DNA from: Pseudomonas sp. FP1742
Lineage (GTDB): Bacteria > Pseudomonadota > Gammaproteobacteria > Pseudomonadales > Pseudomonadaceae
Assembly: GCF_030687145.1 (NCBI RefSeq)
Contig: NZ_CP117460.1
Coordinates: 5,766,001 to 5,830,000 of the forward strand
Length of the DNA: 64,000 nt
Direction of reading: 5' to 3'
Below are positions 1-7,704 of the stretch, piece after piece; the first letter of the stretch is position 1; the number at the start of each line of letters is the position of its first letter. The notes below the pieces were generated by a model. The model did not search any database. It saw only the letters and a list, made by a program, of their open reading frames with translations, and was not told the DNA's origin. Made by a program: the position numbers and the translations under genes.

Positions 1-160
1 CGTTCGAATCAGGTAATCCCTGCAAGTAATCCAGAGCAAAAAAACGTACCATCTGCGCTCCATCCCGAGTGATGTCGTGTGAAGCGTCCACGACGCAGTC
101 CGCTCGGATGGCTCCGCCCGCTACAACGTCCGGCGGCCACTCGTTGATTATCTCCGCTGA
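1..160 (-). CDS. possible partial ORF running off the left edge
   Basis: The minus strand is open from just after an in-frame TAG (161-163) to the left edge, about 53 codons, with ordinary Pseudomonas-like codons. The predicted peptide includes the stretches GGAIRADCVVDASHD and MVRFFALDYLQGLPDSN. No ATG lies near the beginning: the first possible starts are an internal GTG and later an ATG. It may therefore be the 5' end of a gene, a decayed remnant, or chance. I do not recognise the product. Confidence 0.25.
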
Positions 161-181
161 CTACCCAGAGCCCTCCGCCTC

Positions 182-1306
182 ATGCCTCTGCTCGAAACTC
201 CCTTCGCCCAACTCGACCTGATCCGCCAGCCAGAACAGCAGAACGAACCGCTGCAAGCATTTGATGCCGCGGACGAATACCTGCTCAACCATCTGGCCGG
301 ACAACAACCGGCTGCGGATACCCGCGTGCTGGTGCTCAACGACAGCTTCGGCGCGCTGGCCGCCAGCCTGGTGGGCAAGGTCCGGGTGACCAGCAGCGGC
401 GATTCGTTTCTGGCCTTTCAGGGGTTGGAAAAAAACCTGATACGCAACGGCCAGGCGTTTGATGCAGTGCCGAGGGTGCCTGCCAGCGAAGCCGTCGTCG
501 GGCCGTTCGACCGGGTATTGATCCGGGTACCGAAAACCCTGGCCTTGCTGGAAGAACAACTGATCCGGCTACAGGGTCAACTGGCTCCCGACGCTCAGGT
601 GATCGCTGGCGCGATGGTGAAACATCTGCCACGCGCCGCGGGCGATCTGCTCGAGCGCTACATCGGCCCGGTGCAAGCCTCGCTGGCCGTGAAGAAGGCT
701 CGGCTGCTGATCGCTATACCTGAAGCCAAAGCACCCGCTGTCTCTCCCTACCCGACCCGCTATCGACTCGACGAACCTGCCATCGAGTTGCTCAATCATG
801 CCAATGTGTTCTGCCGCGAAGGGCTGGATATCGGCACGCGGGCCTTTCTGCCGCACTTGCCGAAAAACCTCGGTGCAGCGCGGGTCGCCGATCTGGGGTG
901 TGGCAATGGCGTGTTGGCGATCGCCAGTGCCCTGCAGAACCCTGAGGCCCACTACACGCTAGTGGACGAATCGTTCATGGCCGTGCAATCGGCTACGGAA
1001 AACTGGCGCGCGGCGCTGGGTGATCGTGACGTGATCGTGCGCGCCGGCGATGGGCTGGCAGGGCAAGAACCCCAATCCCTGGACGTGGTGCTGTGCAATC
1101 CGCCGTTTCACCAACAGCAAGTGGTCGGCGATTTCCTGGCCTGGCGGATGTTTCAACAGGCGCGCGAAGCGCTGGTGGTGGGCGGTGCGCTGTACATCGT
1201 CGGCAACCGTCATCTGGGTTATCACAGCAAGCTTGCACGGTTGTTCCGCGGCGTCGAGCAAGTAGCCGCCACCCCCAAATTCGTCATTCTCAAAGCACGT
1301 AAATAG
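182..1306 (+). CDS. rlmG: 23S rRNA (guanine-N2)-methyltransferase RlmG
   Basis: The 374-residue protein has the two-domain layout of RlmG/RsmC-type rRNA methyltransferases: a degenerate N-terminal methyltransferase-like half and a catalytic C-terminal half. The catalytic half carries the SAM-binding motif DLGCGNG (residues about 237-243) and the NPPFH motif expected of enzymes that methylate an exocyclic amine. The known RlmG reaction is N2-methylation of G1835 in 23S rRNA. The length is normal for the family. The gene stands alone, and the hairpin downstream has its T-run on the other strand. The ATG at 182 was chosen because the protein aligns from its first residues. Confidence 0.93.
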   Translation: MPLLETPFAQLDLIRQPEQQNEPLQAFDAADEYLLNHLAGQQPAADTRVLVLNDSFGALAASLVGKVRVTSSGDSFLAFQGLEKNLIRNGQAFDAVPRVPASEAVVGPFDRVLIRVPKTLALLEEQLIRLQGQLAPDAQVIAGAMVKHLPRAAGDLLERYIGPVQASLAVKKARLLIAIPEAKAPAVSPYPTRYRLDEPAIELLNHANVFCREGLDIGTRAFLPHLPKNLGAARVADLGCGNGVLAIASALQNPEAHYTLVDESFMAVQSATENWRAALGDRDVIVRAGDGLAGQEPQSLDVVLCNPPFHQQQVVGDFLAWRMFQQAREALVVGGALYIVGNRHLGYHSKLARLFRGVEQVAATPKFVILKARK

Positions 1307-1311
1307 AGAGC

Positions 1312-1337
1312 GAAAAAAAACCCTCCATCGGAGGGTT
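1312..1337 (-). terminator. Rho-independent terminator of the cio operon
   Basis: AACCCTCC and GGAGGGTT (1319-1337) form a perfect 8-bp stem with a 3-nt loop. The run of A just left of it (1312-1320) reads as a T-run on the minus strand, so it ends the transcript coming from the DUF2474 gene. It may also slow rlmG transcription from the other side. Confidence 0.85.
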
Positions 1338-1372
1338 ATAAATCCGTGCCGCAAGGCAACGGGATGGGAATT

Positions 1373-1543
1373 TCAGTGGGTGCTCAAACCGGCGGCATTC
1401 ATGAACATGCGCATCAGCGTGGCCACGATGAACAGTGCCCCAACGCTGCCGGCCCAGATCAACGCCAGCCAGCCGAGTCGCTGCCAGAGCGGCTTTTTCT
1501 CGGCTGCTTCGATTTCCTGCAAATCAGGTTTGCCAGTCATCAT
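1373..1543 (-). CDS. DUF2474 small membrane protein of the Cio oxidase operon
   Basis: This is a 56-residue ORF: start ATGATG at 1538-1543, stop at 1373-1375. An AGGAGG ribosome site lies five bases before the first ATG. The protein has a short polar N-terminus, the sequence KKPLWQRLGWLALIWAG, and one transmembrane helix (about residues 22-48). It matches the DUF2474 family, whose members are encoded next to bd-type and cyanide-insensitive oxidase genes. It sits 16 nt after cioB, is probably cotranscribed, and likely acts as a small accessory subunit comparable to CydX. That role is inferred from context. Confidence 0.85.
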   Translation of the reverse strand: MMTGKPDLQEIEAAEKKPLWQRLGWLALIWAGSVGALFIVATLMRMFMNAAGLSTH

Positions 1544-1559
1544 CGGGTCCTCCTATGGG

Positions 1560-2567
1560 CTAGTGGTAACCATCTTCGTGGGTGACCTTGCCGCGGAACA
1601 CGTAGTAGCTCCAGAAGGTGTAACCCAGGATAAACGGGATGATGAACAGCGTGCCCACCAGCATGAAGCCCTGGCTTTGCGGCGGTGCGGCAGCGTCCCA
1701 GATCGAGATCGACGGCGGCACGATGTTCGGCCACAGGCTGATACCCAGGCCGCTATAGCCGAGGAAGATCAGCACCAGGGTCAGCAGGAATGGCGTGTAG
1801 TGCGCATTGCGGGCCACCGCGCGAATCAGACCGTACAGGGTCACCAGCACTAGAATCGGCACCGGCAGGAACCAGAACAGGTTCGGCAGGGTGAACCAGC
1901 GTGCGGCGATCTCGGCGTGGGCCAACGGCGTCCAGATGCTGACGATGCCAATCACCGCCAGCAACACGAAGGCCAATGGTCGCGCCAGATCATGCATCTG
2001 TTCCTGCAGCTTGCCTTCGGTTTTCATGATCAGCCAAGTGCAACCGAGCAACGCATAAGCCACCACCAGCGCCGCGCCACAGAACATTGTGAACGGCGTC
2101 AGCCAGTCGAGCGAACCACCGGCAAACTGACGATTGACCACCGGCAGCCCATCGATGAACGCACCCAACGCCACGCCCTGGAAGAAGGTGGCGGCGATCG
2201 AGCCACCAATGAATGCCTTGTCCCACAGATGGCGCTTGGCGTCCTTGGCCTTGAAGCGAAACTCAAAGGCCACGCCACGGAAAATCAGCCCGATCAACAT
2301 GAAAATCAGCGGCAGGTATAACGCCGAGAGCACCACCGAATAGGCCAGCGGGAAGGCGCCGAACAAAGCCGCGCCCCCCAGTACCAGCCAGGTTTCGTTG
2401 CCGTCCCAGACCGGGGCGACGGTGTTCATCATCACGTCACGGTCGGTCTTGCCCTTGATGAACGGGAAAAGAATCCCGATCCCCAGGTCGAAGCCGTCCA
2501 TGACCACGTACATCATGATGCCGAAGATGATGATCACGGCCCAGATCAGCGGAAGATCAATACCCAT
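1560..2567 (-). CDS. cioB: cyanide-insensitive terminal oxidase subunit II (CydB family)
   Basis: The 335-residue polytopic membrane protein starts MGIDLPLIWAVIIIFG and contains the CydB hallmarks MDGFDLGIG and VWDGNETWLVLGGAALFG. The length fits CioB of Pseudomonas, shorter than E. coli CydB. It forms the quinol oxidase with CioA in the inner membrane, reducing oxygen to water while resisting cyanide. The start lies 3 nt after the cioA stop, and its AAGGAG site is inside the end of cioA, which points to translational coupling. The DUF2474 gene follows. Confidence 0.95.
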   Translation of the reverse strand: MGIDLPLIWAVIIIFGIMMYVVMDGFDLGIGILFPFIKGKTDRDVMMNTVAPVWDGNETWLVLGGAALFGAFPLAYSVVLSALYLPLIFMLIGLIFRGVAFEFRFKAKDAKRHLWDKAFIGGSIAATFFQGVALGAFIDGLPVVNRQFAGGSLDWLTPFTMFCGAALVVAYALLGCTWLIMKTEGKLQEQMHDLARPLAFVLLAVIGIVSIWTPLAHAEIAARWFTLPNLFWFLPVPILVLVTLYGLIRAVARNAHYTPFLLTLVLIFLGYSGLGISLWPNIVPPSISIWDAAAPPQSQGFMLVGTLFIIPFILGYTFWSYYVFRGKVTHEDGYH

Positions 2568-2570
2568 GAT

Positions 2571-4010
2571 TCAAATCTCCTTGGTCAGGCTGTGGTTGTG
2601 ATCGCCGTCACCGTTGTCGTCGGCGGCGGACAGCGGACGGGCCGGCGTGCGCTTCTGGCCAGGACCGCCTTCGTTGGTTTCCTTGCCTTCGTCGATCTTC
2701 GGCCCTTTGCGCACCAGGCGCATCATGTAACCAAGACCGGCACCGAACAGCGCGAAATACACCACAACGAACATGATCAAGGTGATGCTCATCTGCACGA
2801 AGCTGTGCCCGGAGGACGCATCCGCCGTGCGCATCAAGCCGTAGACCACCCACGGTTGACGGCCGATTTCAGTGGTGAACCAGCCGGCGAGAATCGCAAT
2901 CAGCCCGGATGGGCCCATCCACAGTGCCAGGTACAGGAACGGACGCGAGGTATACAGCGTGTCGCGCTTGCGCAGCCACAGACTCCACAAACCGGTGAAG
3001 ATCATCAGGAAACCCAGGCCGACCATGACCCGGAACGACCAGAACACGATGGTCGAATTCGGCCGGTCTTCAGGCGGGAACTCCTTGAGCGCCGGCACTT
3101 GTTTGTCCAAGGTGTGAGTCAGGATCAGGCTACCCAGGTACGGAATCTCGACCGCGAATTTGGTCTTTTCGGCTTTCATGTCCGGCCAGCCGAACAGGAT
3201 CAGCGGGGTCGGTTCATTGCCGACATTTTCCCAGTGACCTTCAATCGCAGCGATTTTCGCCGGCTGATGCTTGAGGGTATTGAGGCCGTGGAAGTCGCCG
3301 ATGACCGCCTGAATCGGCGCCACGATCAACGCCATCCACATGGCCATCGAGAGCATGGTGCGGATCGCCGGGTTGTCCTTGCCGCGCAGCAAGTGCCAGG
3401 CCGCCGACGAACCGACGAAGAAAGCGGTAGCGACGAACGCCGCCGTGGCCATGTGCATCAGGCGGTAGGGAAACGACGGGTTGAAAATCACCGCCAGCCA
3501 GTCCACCGGAATGACTTGCCCGTTGACGATTTCGTAGCCCTGCGGGGTCTGCATCCAGCTGTTGGAGGCCAGAATCCAGAAGGTCGAGATCAGGGTACCG
3601 ATGGCGACCATGACCGTGGCGAAGAAGTGCAGCTTGCGCCCGACCCTGTTCCAGCCGAACAGCATGACGCCGAGGAAACCGGCTTCGAGGAAGAATGCGG
3701 TGAGTACTTCGTAGGTCAGCAACGGCCCGGTCACGGAGCCGGCGAAATCCGAGAAGCGGCTCCAGTTGGTGCCGAACTGATAGGCCATGACCAAGCCGGA
3801 AACCACACCCATGCCGAAGTTGACGGCAAAGATTTTTGACCAGAAATGGTACAGATCGCGGTAAGTGTCGTTGTGCGTCTTCAGCCACAGGCCTTCGAGC
3901 ACTGCCAGGTAACTCGCCAGGCCAATGGTGATGGCCGGGAACAGGATGTGGAATGAAATGGTAAACGCAAACTGAATCCGGGCGAGATCAAGTGCCTCCA
4001 AACCGAACAT
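2571..4010 (-). CDS. cioA: cyanide-insensitive terminal oxidase subunit I (CydA family)
   Basis: The 479-residue membrane protein begins MFGLEALDLARIQFAF. It has the CydA features: the early heme-ligand histidine in the FTISFHILFPAITIG segment, several transmembrane helices, and a short quinol-binding loop typical of the CioA branch rather than the long loop of E. coli CydA. It is the catalytic subunit carrying the hemes. The last 50 residues are polar and charged and end in LTKEI. It is first in the operon cioA-cioB-DUF2474. A long upstream region (about 425 bp) with a perfect ANR site suggests oxygen-dependent control. Confidence 0.95.
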   Translation of the reverse strand: MFGLEALDLARIQFAFTISFHILFPAITIGLASYLAVLEGLWLKTHNDTYRDLYHFWSKIFAVNFGMGVVSGLVMAYQFGTNWSRFSDFAGSVTGPLLTYEVLTAFFLEAGFLGVMLFGWNRVGRKLHFFATVMVAIGTLISTFWILASNSWMQTPQGYEIVNGQVIPVDWLAVIFNPSFPYRLMHMATAAFVATAFFVGSSAAWHLLRGKDNPAIRTMLSMAMWMALIVAPIQAVIGDFHGLNTLKHQPAKIAAIEGHWENVGNEPTPLILFGWPDMKAEKTKFAVEIPYLGSLILTHTLDKQVPALKEFPPEDRPNSTIVFWSFRVMVGLGFLMIFTGLWSLWLRKRDTLYTSRPFLYLALWMGPSGLIAILAGWFTTEIGRQPWVVYGLMRTADASSGHSFVQMSITLIMFVVVYFALFGAGLGYMMRLVRKGPKIDEGKETNEGGPGQKRTPARPLSAADDNGDGDHNHSLTKEI

Positions 4011-4171
4011 AAGTCTTCCTCTGTCAGGTAATACCGGCTGAAGGCTTGCGGCCTACACCCACTGCCCCCACGGATATGGAGTGTGGCGAACTTGAATTCG
4101 TTCTTTTTCTACCATCATCACAACGTAGGGAATCTGGCCATCTGGCCTCCGGATCATTTCCACGAAGGGTC

Positions 4172-4185
4172 TTGATCTGGATCAA
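4172..4185 (-). promoter_or_regulatory. ANR/FNR-type operator upstream of cioA
   Basis: TTGATCTGGATCAA matches the FNR/ANR consensus TTGAT-N4-ATCAA at every defined position. It lies about 160 bp before the cioA start and about 250 bp before the MFS gene on the other strand. In P. aeruginosa ANR is known to repress cio under low oxygen, so the same role is inferred here. The transcription start was not determined. Confidence 0.8.
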
Positions 4186-4282
4186 GCAACGTTGAAAGAG
4201 TAGTCGCATTTTTGCCGATGGACGGTGTGGTCTATTGCCGCGTGACAGGTTGCCTCACGGGTTTGGTCATGCGTTGCAATGC

Positions 4283-4324
4283 ATACCCTGTGGCGAGGGA
4301 GCTTGCTCCCTCGCCACAGGGTAT
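4283..4324. repeat. REP-type palindrome, TGTGGCGAGGGAGC variety
   Basis: A near-perfect 42-bp palindrome: ATACCCTGTGGCGAGGGAGC is mirrored on the right, with only the central TT unpaired. It belongs to the same broad family as the REPINs elsewhere in the window but has a different core (GGCGAGGGAG instead of GGGAGCGGGC) and appears as a single palindrome rather than a pair. It sits between the divergent cioA and MFS genes. Confidence 0.85.
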
Positions 4325-4435
4325 TTGTATGTTTTGAGGGATCGGTGTCTAGCTAACTAAATTTTCCGTGCTCGCAACTCCTGGTTACAGGTTGGTGATA
4401 ATCTCACCCTTCCCCTCACCCAGACTTGCCTTCAG

Positions 4436-5680
4436 ATGCCCAGCCAAGCGCCCCTGCTGTTACGTCATCACCGCCCCTTTATCGCCTTCTGGCTGGCTCG
4501 GGTATTTACCGCCAGCGGTTTTCAAATGCTGACCGTGGCCATCGGCTGGAATCTGTATCAACTGACCGGTAATGTGCTCGATCTGGGTCTGGTAGGTCTG
4601 GTGGAATTTGCCCCGCGGGTGTTGTTCATGCTGCACACCGGACATGTGGCGGATCGCTATGACCGGCGCAAGGTCGCGGCGATCTGTCAGTCCGTGCAAG
4701 CGCTGATCGCCCTGTCGCTGGCCATCGGCAGCGCGACTGACCATGTCACCCGGGAGATGATCTTCATCCTCGCATTCCTGCTCGGCGCCGCCCGCTCCTT
4801 CGAGATGCCAACCACCCAGGCCTTGCTGCCGAGCATCGTGCCCAGTGCTCTATTCCCGCGCGCGGTTGCTGCCGCGCAATCTGCGCAGCAATCGGCCACC
4901 ATCGGTGCCCCGGCGCTGGGCGGTTTGCTTTACGCCTTCGGCAGTGTCTGGGTGTATGGCCCGACGGTGATTCTCTACCTCATCGCCTGTGCGCTGATGC
5001 TTAACCTACCGGCCCGGCAGACACCGTTGAACAAGGGCAAGGCAACCCTCGATTCGCTGCTGGCGGGCATTCGCTTCATTCGCAGCCGTCCGGATATTCT
5101 CGGGGCGATTTCCCTGGATCTGTTTGCCGTCTTGCTGGGTGGCGCGACTGCGCTGCTGCCGGTGTTCGCCAAAGATATTCTGCTGACCGGCCCTTGGGGT
5201 CTGGGCCTGCTGCGTTCGGCCCCGGCGGTGGGTGCATTGCTGATGTCGCTGTTTCTGGCGCGATATGCCGTGGAACGCAACGTCGGACGGGTGATGTTTA
5301 CCGCCGTGGGTGTATTCGGCGTCGCGACGATCGCTTTCGGCCTGTCGACTTCGTTCTGGTTCTCTCTCGCTGTGTTGGTGGTTTTAGGCGCGGCAGACAT
5401 GATCAGCATGGTGATCCGCGCCTCGTTCGTGCAGCTGGAAACCCCGGACGAGATGCGCGGCCGGGTCAGTGCCGTGAATGGCTTGTTTATCGGTGCTTCG
5501 AATCAGCTCGGCGAATTCGAGTCTGGCTTGACGGCCCACTGGTTCGGCACCGTACCGGCCGTGGTGATGGGCGGCATCGGCACTCTGATGGTGACCGGGG
5601 CCTGGGTCAAACTGTTCCCGACCCTGGCCAACCGCGACCGTATGCATGTACCGGTACCGGTGGAAGAAGTCAGGGCCTGA
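4436..5680 (+). CDS. MFS transporter, EntS/MFS_3-like exporter
   Basis: The 414-residue protein has about twelve hydrophobic helices and the MFS signature between helices 2 and 3 (GHVADRYDRRKVA, residues about 70-82). Its sequence resembles the EntS/MFS_3 branch of single-component exporters, so an efflux role is likely; the substrate is unknown. The 5' end carries no strong ribosome site before the ATG at 4436, so the start is less certain than the gene itself. It is monocistronic and divergent from cioA. Confidence 0.8.
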   Translation: MPSQAPLLLRHHRPFIAFWLARVFTASGFQMLTVAIGWNLYQLTGNVLDLGLVGLVEFAPRVLFMLHTGHVADRYDRRKVAAICQSVQALIALSLAIGSATDHVTREMIFILAFLLGAARSFEMPTTQALLPSIVPSALFPRAVAAAQSAQQSATIGAPALGGLLYAFGSVWVYGPTVILYLIACALMLNLPARQTPLNKGKATLDSLLAGIRFIRSRPDILGAISLDLFAVLLGGATALLPVFAKDILLTGPWGLGLLRSAPAVGALLMSLFLARYAVERNVGRVMFTAVGVFGVATIAFGLSTSFWFSLAVLVVLGAADMISMVIRASFVQLETPDEMRGRVSAVNGLFIGASNQLGEFESGLTAHWFGTVPAVVMGGIGTLMVTGAWVKLFPTLANRDRMHVPVPVEEVRA

Positions 5681-5787
5681 AGCTGATCAGGGGGACAGGA
5701 ATGTCCCACACCTGCATCCAAAAAAGGCCGGCAATCAGCACCAAGCATAAATTCTCCGACCAAGTGCAATACATAGATAGTGCATCA

Positions 5788-5810
5788 AGTGTAATGTATC
5801 GCCTTACACT
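5788..5810. promoter_or_regulatory. inverted repeat before higB, probable autoregulatory operator
   Basis: AGTGTAA and TTACACT form perfect 7-bp arms separated by 9 nt, ending 6 nt before the higB ATG. HigA-type antitoxins commonly bind palindromes over their own promoter; this is the only strong palindrome in the 136-bp gap. The assignment is inferred. Confidence 0.55.
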
Positions 5811-5816
5811 CTGAGC

Positions 5817-6095
5817 ATGATCAAATCCTTTCAGCACAAAGGCCTTCGTGGCTTCTACGAAACCGGTTCGACTCGTGGGATTCGAGCAGATCATGCGAAG
5901 CGTCTGGCTCGCATGCTGCAGTTTATGGATCGCGCAGCGACTCCCGACGACCTCGACCTTCCGGGGTGGCGATTACATCCGCTCAAGGGCGATCTGGTCG
6001 AATATTGGTCACTCAGTGTTTCGGGGAACTGGCGGGTTATTTTTCGTTTTATTGGTTCGGATATCGAACTGGTCGACTATCTGGACTATCACTGA
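5817..6095 (+). CDS. higB: HigB-family toxin (RelE superfamily mRNA interferase)
   Basis: The 92-residue protein opens MIKSFQHKGLRGFYETG and contains the HigB/GraT pattern of LPGWRLHPLKGD followed by YWSLSVSGNWRVIFRF. The family cleaves mRNA on the ribosome and is neutralised by HigA. The toxin gene comes first, as is usual for higBA, and the antitoxin starts 14 nt after it. The start codon is overlapped closely by an inverted repeat, fitting autoregulation. The ribosome site is weak. Confidence 0.9.
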   Translation: MIKSFQHKGLRGFYETGSTRGIRADHAKRLARMLQFMDRAATPDDLDLPGWRLHPLKGDLVEYWSLSVSGNWRVIFRFIGSDIELVDYLDYH

Positions 6096-6109
6096 CAGGA
6101 GGCAGGACC

Positions 6110-6397
6110 ATGCCCATGCACAACCCGCCACACCCTGGCGAAACACTTTTGATGGATGTATTGCCCGAGCTTGGCATCAGCGTCACCGAACTGGCCCGAC
6201 ACCTTGGATTCGCCCGCCCGCATCTTTCGCGAGTGCTGCACGGCCATGCGCCCATCAGTCCGGATCTGGCGGTACGCCTGGAGCGGGCTGGAATCGGTAA
6301 GGCTCGTATGTGGTTAGGCGTTCAGACCGACTACGATCTCTGGCAGGCGGAGCAGCGTGAGCAACCGCTCATCGAGCCGATTGCTGTCCACGCCTGA
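6110..6397 (+). CDS. higA: HigA-family antitoxin, XRE helix-turn-helix
   Basis: The 95-residue protein starts MPMHNPPHPGETL at the ATG at 6110, preceded by a CAGGAGG ribosome site. Residues about 20-65 form the XRE-type DNA-binding domain, including VTELARHLGFARPHLSRVL and the ISPDLAVRLERA helix. It is expected to bind and neutralise the adjacent HigB and repress the pair. A longer frame is open further upstream inside higB but has no ribosome site. Confidence 0.9.
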   Translation: MPMHNPPHPGETLLMDVLPELGISVTELARHLGFARPHLSRVLHGHAPISPDLAVRLERAGIGKARMWLGVQTDYDLWQAEQREQPLIEPIAVHA

Positions 6398-6402
6398 TAT
6401 TT

Positions 6403-6954
6403 CTAAACAAGCAATTCCCCCGCCACCGCCGACCGCGTGGCTTTGCCGCAGAGTTGCTCCACCAGCGTCAGCGCAAACTCCAGCGCGGCGCCCGAACCCT
6501 GGGCGGTGATGCAGTTGCCATCGACCACCACCGGTTGATCGACGAAGTTGCAACCCGACAATTGATGGCTGACGGAAGGCAGGCACGTCATGCGCCGCTG
6601 ACGCAGCACGCCAAAAGTCTGCAGCGCCAGCGCCGGCGCTTCGGCAATGCCGGCGAACAAGCGTCCGGCGGCGACCTGGTCCTTGATCAATTGTTGCAGG
6701 GGTTGGTGAGCCGCCAAATGCTGCGCCCCTACGGCGCCGCCGGGCAAAACGATCAAGTCGAAGGGTTGGGCCAGCAAATCGACCAGCATCGCATCGGCGG
6801 TCAGGCGGGTGCCGCGCGAGCAGGTCAGCATGCGCCGCGACTCGATGCTGGCCACCACCACTTCAACCTTGGCGCGGCGCAGCACATCGATCAGGGTCAC
6901 GGTTTGCAGATCGTCGATGCCCTCGGCGAGGGTAATCAGGGCTCTAAAGGTCAT
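6403..6954 (-). CDS. DJ-1/PfpI superfamily protein lacking the nucleophile cysteine
   Basis: The 183-residue protein has the DJ-1/YajL fold signature: the early glutamate in LAEGIDDLQ, the LIVLPGGAVGAQHL strand-loop, and the nucleophile elbow. At the elbow, where the family normally has AxICAAP, this protein reads AGIAEAPAL, so the catalytic cysteine appears replaced by alanine. If that alignment is right it cannot act by the usual cysteine chemistry as a deglycase or chaperone sensor. Its stop is 5 nt from the higA stop on the opposite strand. The start has only a weak ribosome site. Confidence 0.8.
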   Translation of the reverse strand: MTFRALITLAEGIDDLQTVTLIDVLRRAKVEVVVASIESRRMLTCSRGTRLTADAMLVDLLAQPFDLIVLPGGAVGAQHLAAHQPLQQLIKDQVAAGRLFAGIAEAPALALQTFGVLRQRRMTCLPSVSHQLSGCNFVDQPVVVDGNCITAQGSGAALEFALTLVEQLCGKATRSAVAGELLV

Positions 6955-7021
6955 GGGCGCGGTCCAGAGAATGATCTTTAAAGCGTAGTCAGCTTTCCTG
7001 ACCCTTGTTCGAGCCTGGCCG

Positions 7022-7477
7022 TTACTTGATGTAAAGCTGCGTCGACAGCGTGTTGCCCGGCGCGTTGATCGAGGTGTTGCTGAACGTGAAGATGCCGTCC
7101 TGCTTGCCTGCCAGGTCGAAGATGTACAGATAGCCGACAGTTTTTTTCCCGACTGAGCACTCGGTCAGGTTGCCGTTATCAAAAGCACAGACTGGGGTCC
7201 GGGTGCCATCCACCTCGAAACCGTCCAGGGCAACATGGGCTTCGCGACCGTAGCCGACTTCCAGCACGTATACCTTGATGTTCGGCCCCTTGTGGTCGCA
7301 ACGGGTCTGCTCCTGCTTGTCCGCAATATCTTCAAAGCCACAGCTGGGTGATTCGACCTTGAGCACCTTGACCTGGCTCAACGGTGGCGCCGTCGCTGCC
7401 GAGGCGGTTTGGGCGCCCAGGAACAACGCGATCACTATTGCGGATGCGGCAACCGCACGCGTCTTCATACCCTTCAT
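7022..7477 (-). CDS. small exported protein, possibly DUF4354-like
   Basis: The 151-residue protein has a clear signal peptide: MKGMKTR, then a hydrophobic stretch (AVAASAIVIALFLG) and an AQTASA cleavage region near residue 25. The mature part is rich in beta-type sequence and has four cysteines that could form two disulfides. Its sequence reminds me of the DUF4354 family, but I am not certain. The start was set at 7477 because GGGAGGG lies seven bases upstream; the frame is open further upstream but that part looks non-coding. It is divergent from the purine permease. Confidence 0.75.
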   Translation of the reverse strand: MKGMKTRAVAASAIVIALFLGAQTASAATAPPLSQVKVLKVESPSCGFEDIADKQEQTRCDHKGPNIKVYVLEVGYGREAHVALDGFEVDGTRTPVCAFDNGNLTECSVGKKTVGYLYIFDLAGKQDGIFTFSNTSINAPGNTLSTQLYIK

Positions 7478-7704
7478 ATTCACCCTCCCCTCTCCCCCCA
7501 AAAAACAGCGCGCAGTATGGCGCAGTTCCCTTTTGGGCAAAACATCGACGACGATCACAGCCATAAGCAGCCATAACCCTACGCTGCTGGTATGATGCGC
7601 GGCTTTTTCCGACCCACAGAAAATTCCCAGGCGCCCACGGCGGTCTGTGCTTTGCTGTTGAGGTCGATACATTCACGGCGCCGGGCGCGCCACGGGGAGC
7701 AGAC

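Noticed and set aside
2592..3839. 415-codon plus-strand frame opposite cioA
   Set aside because: Antisense of the CydA-family gene; no membrane pattern and extreme Arg/His content.
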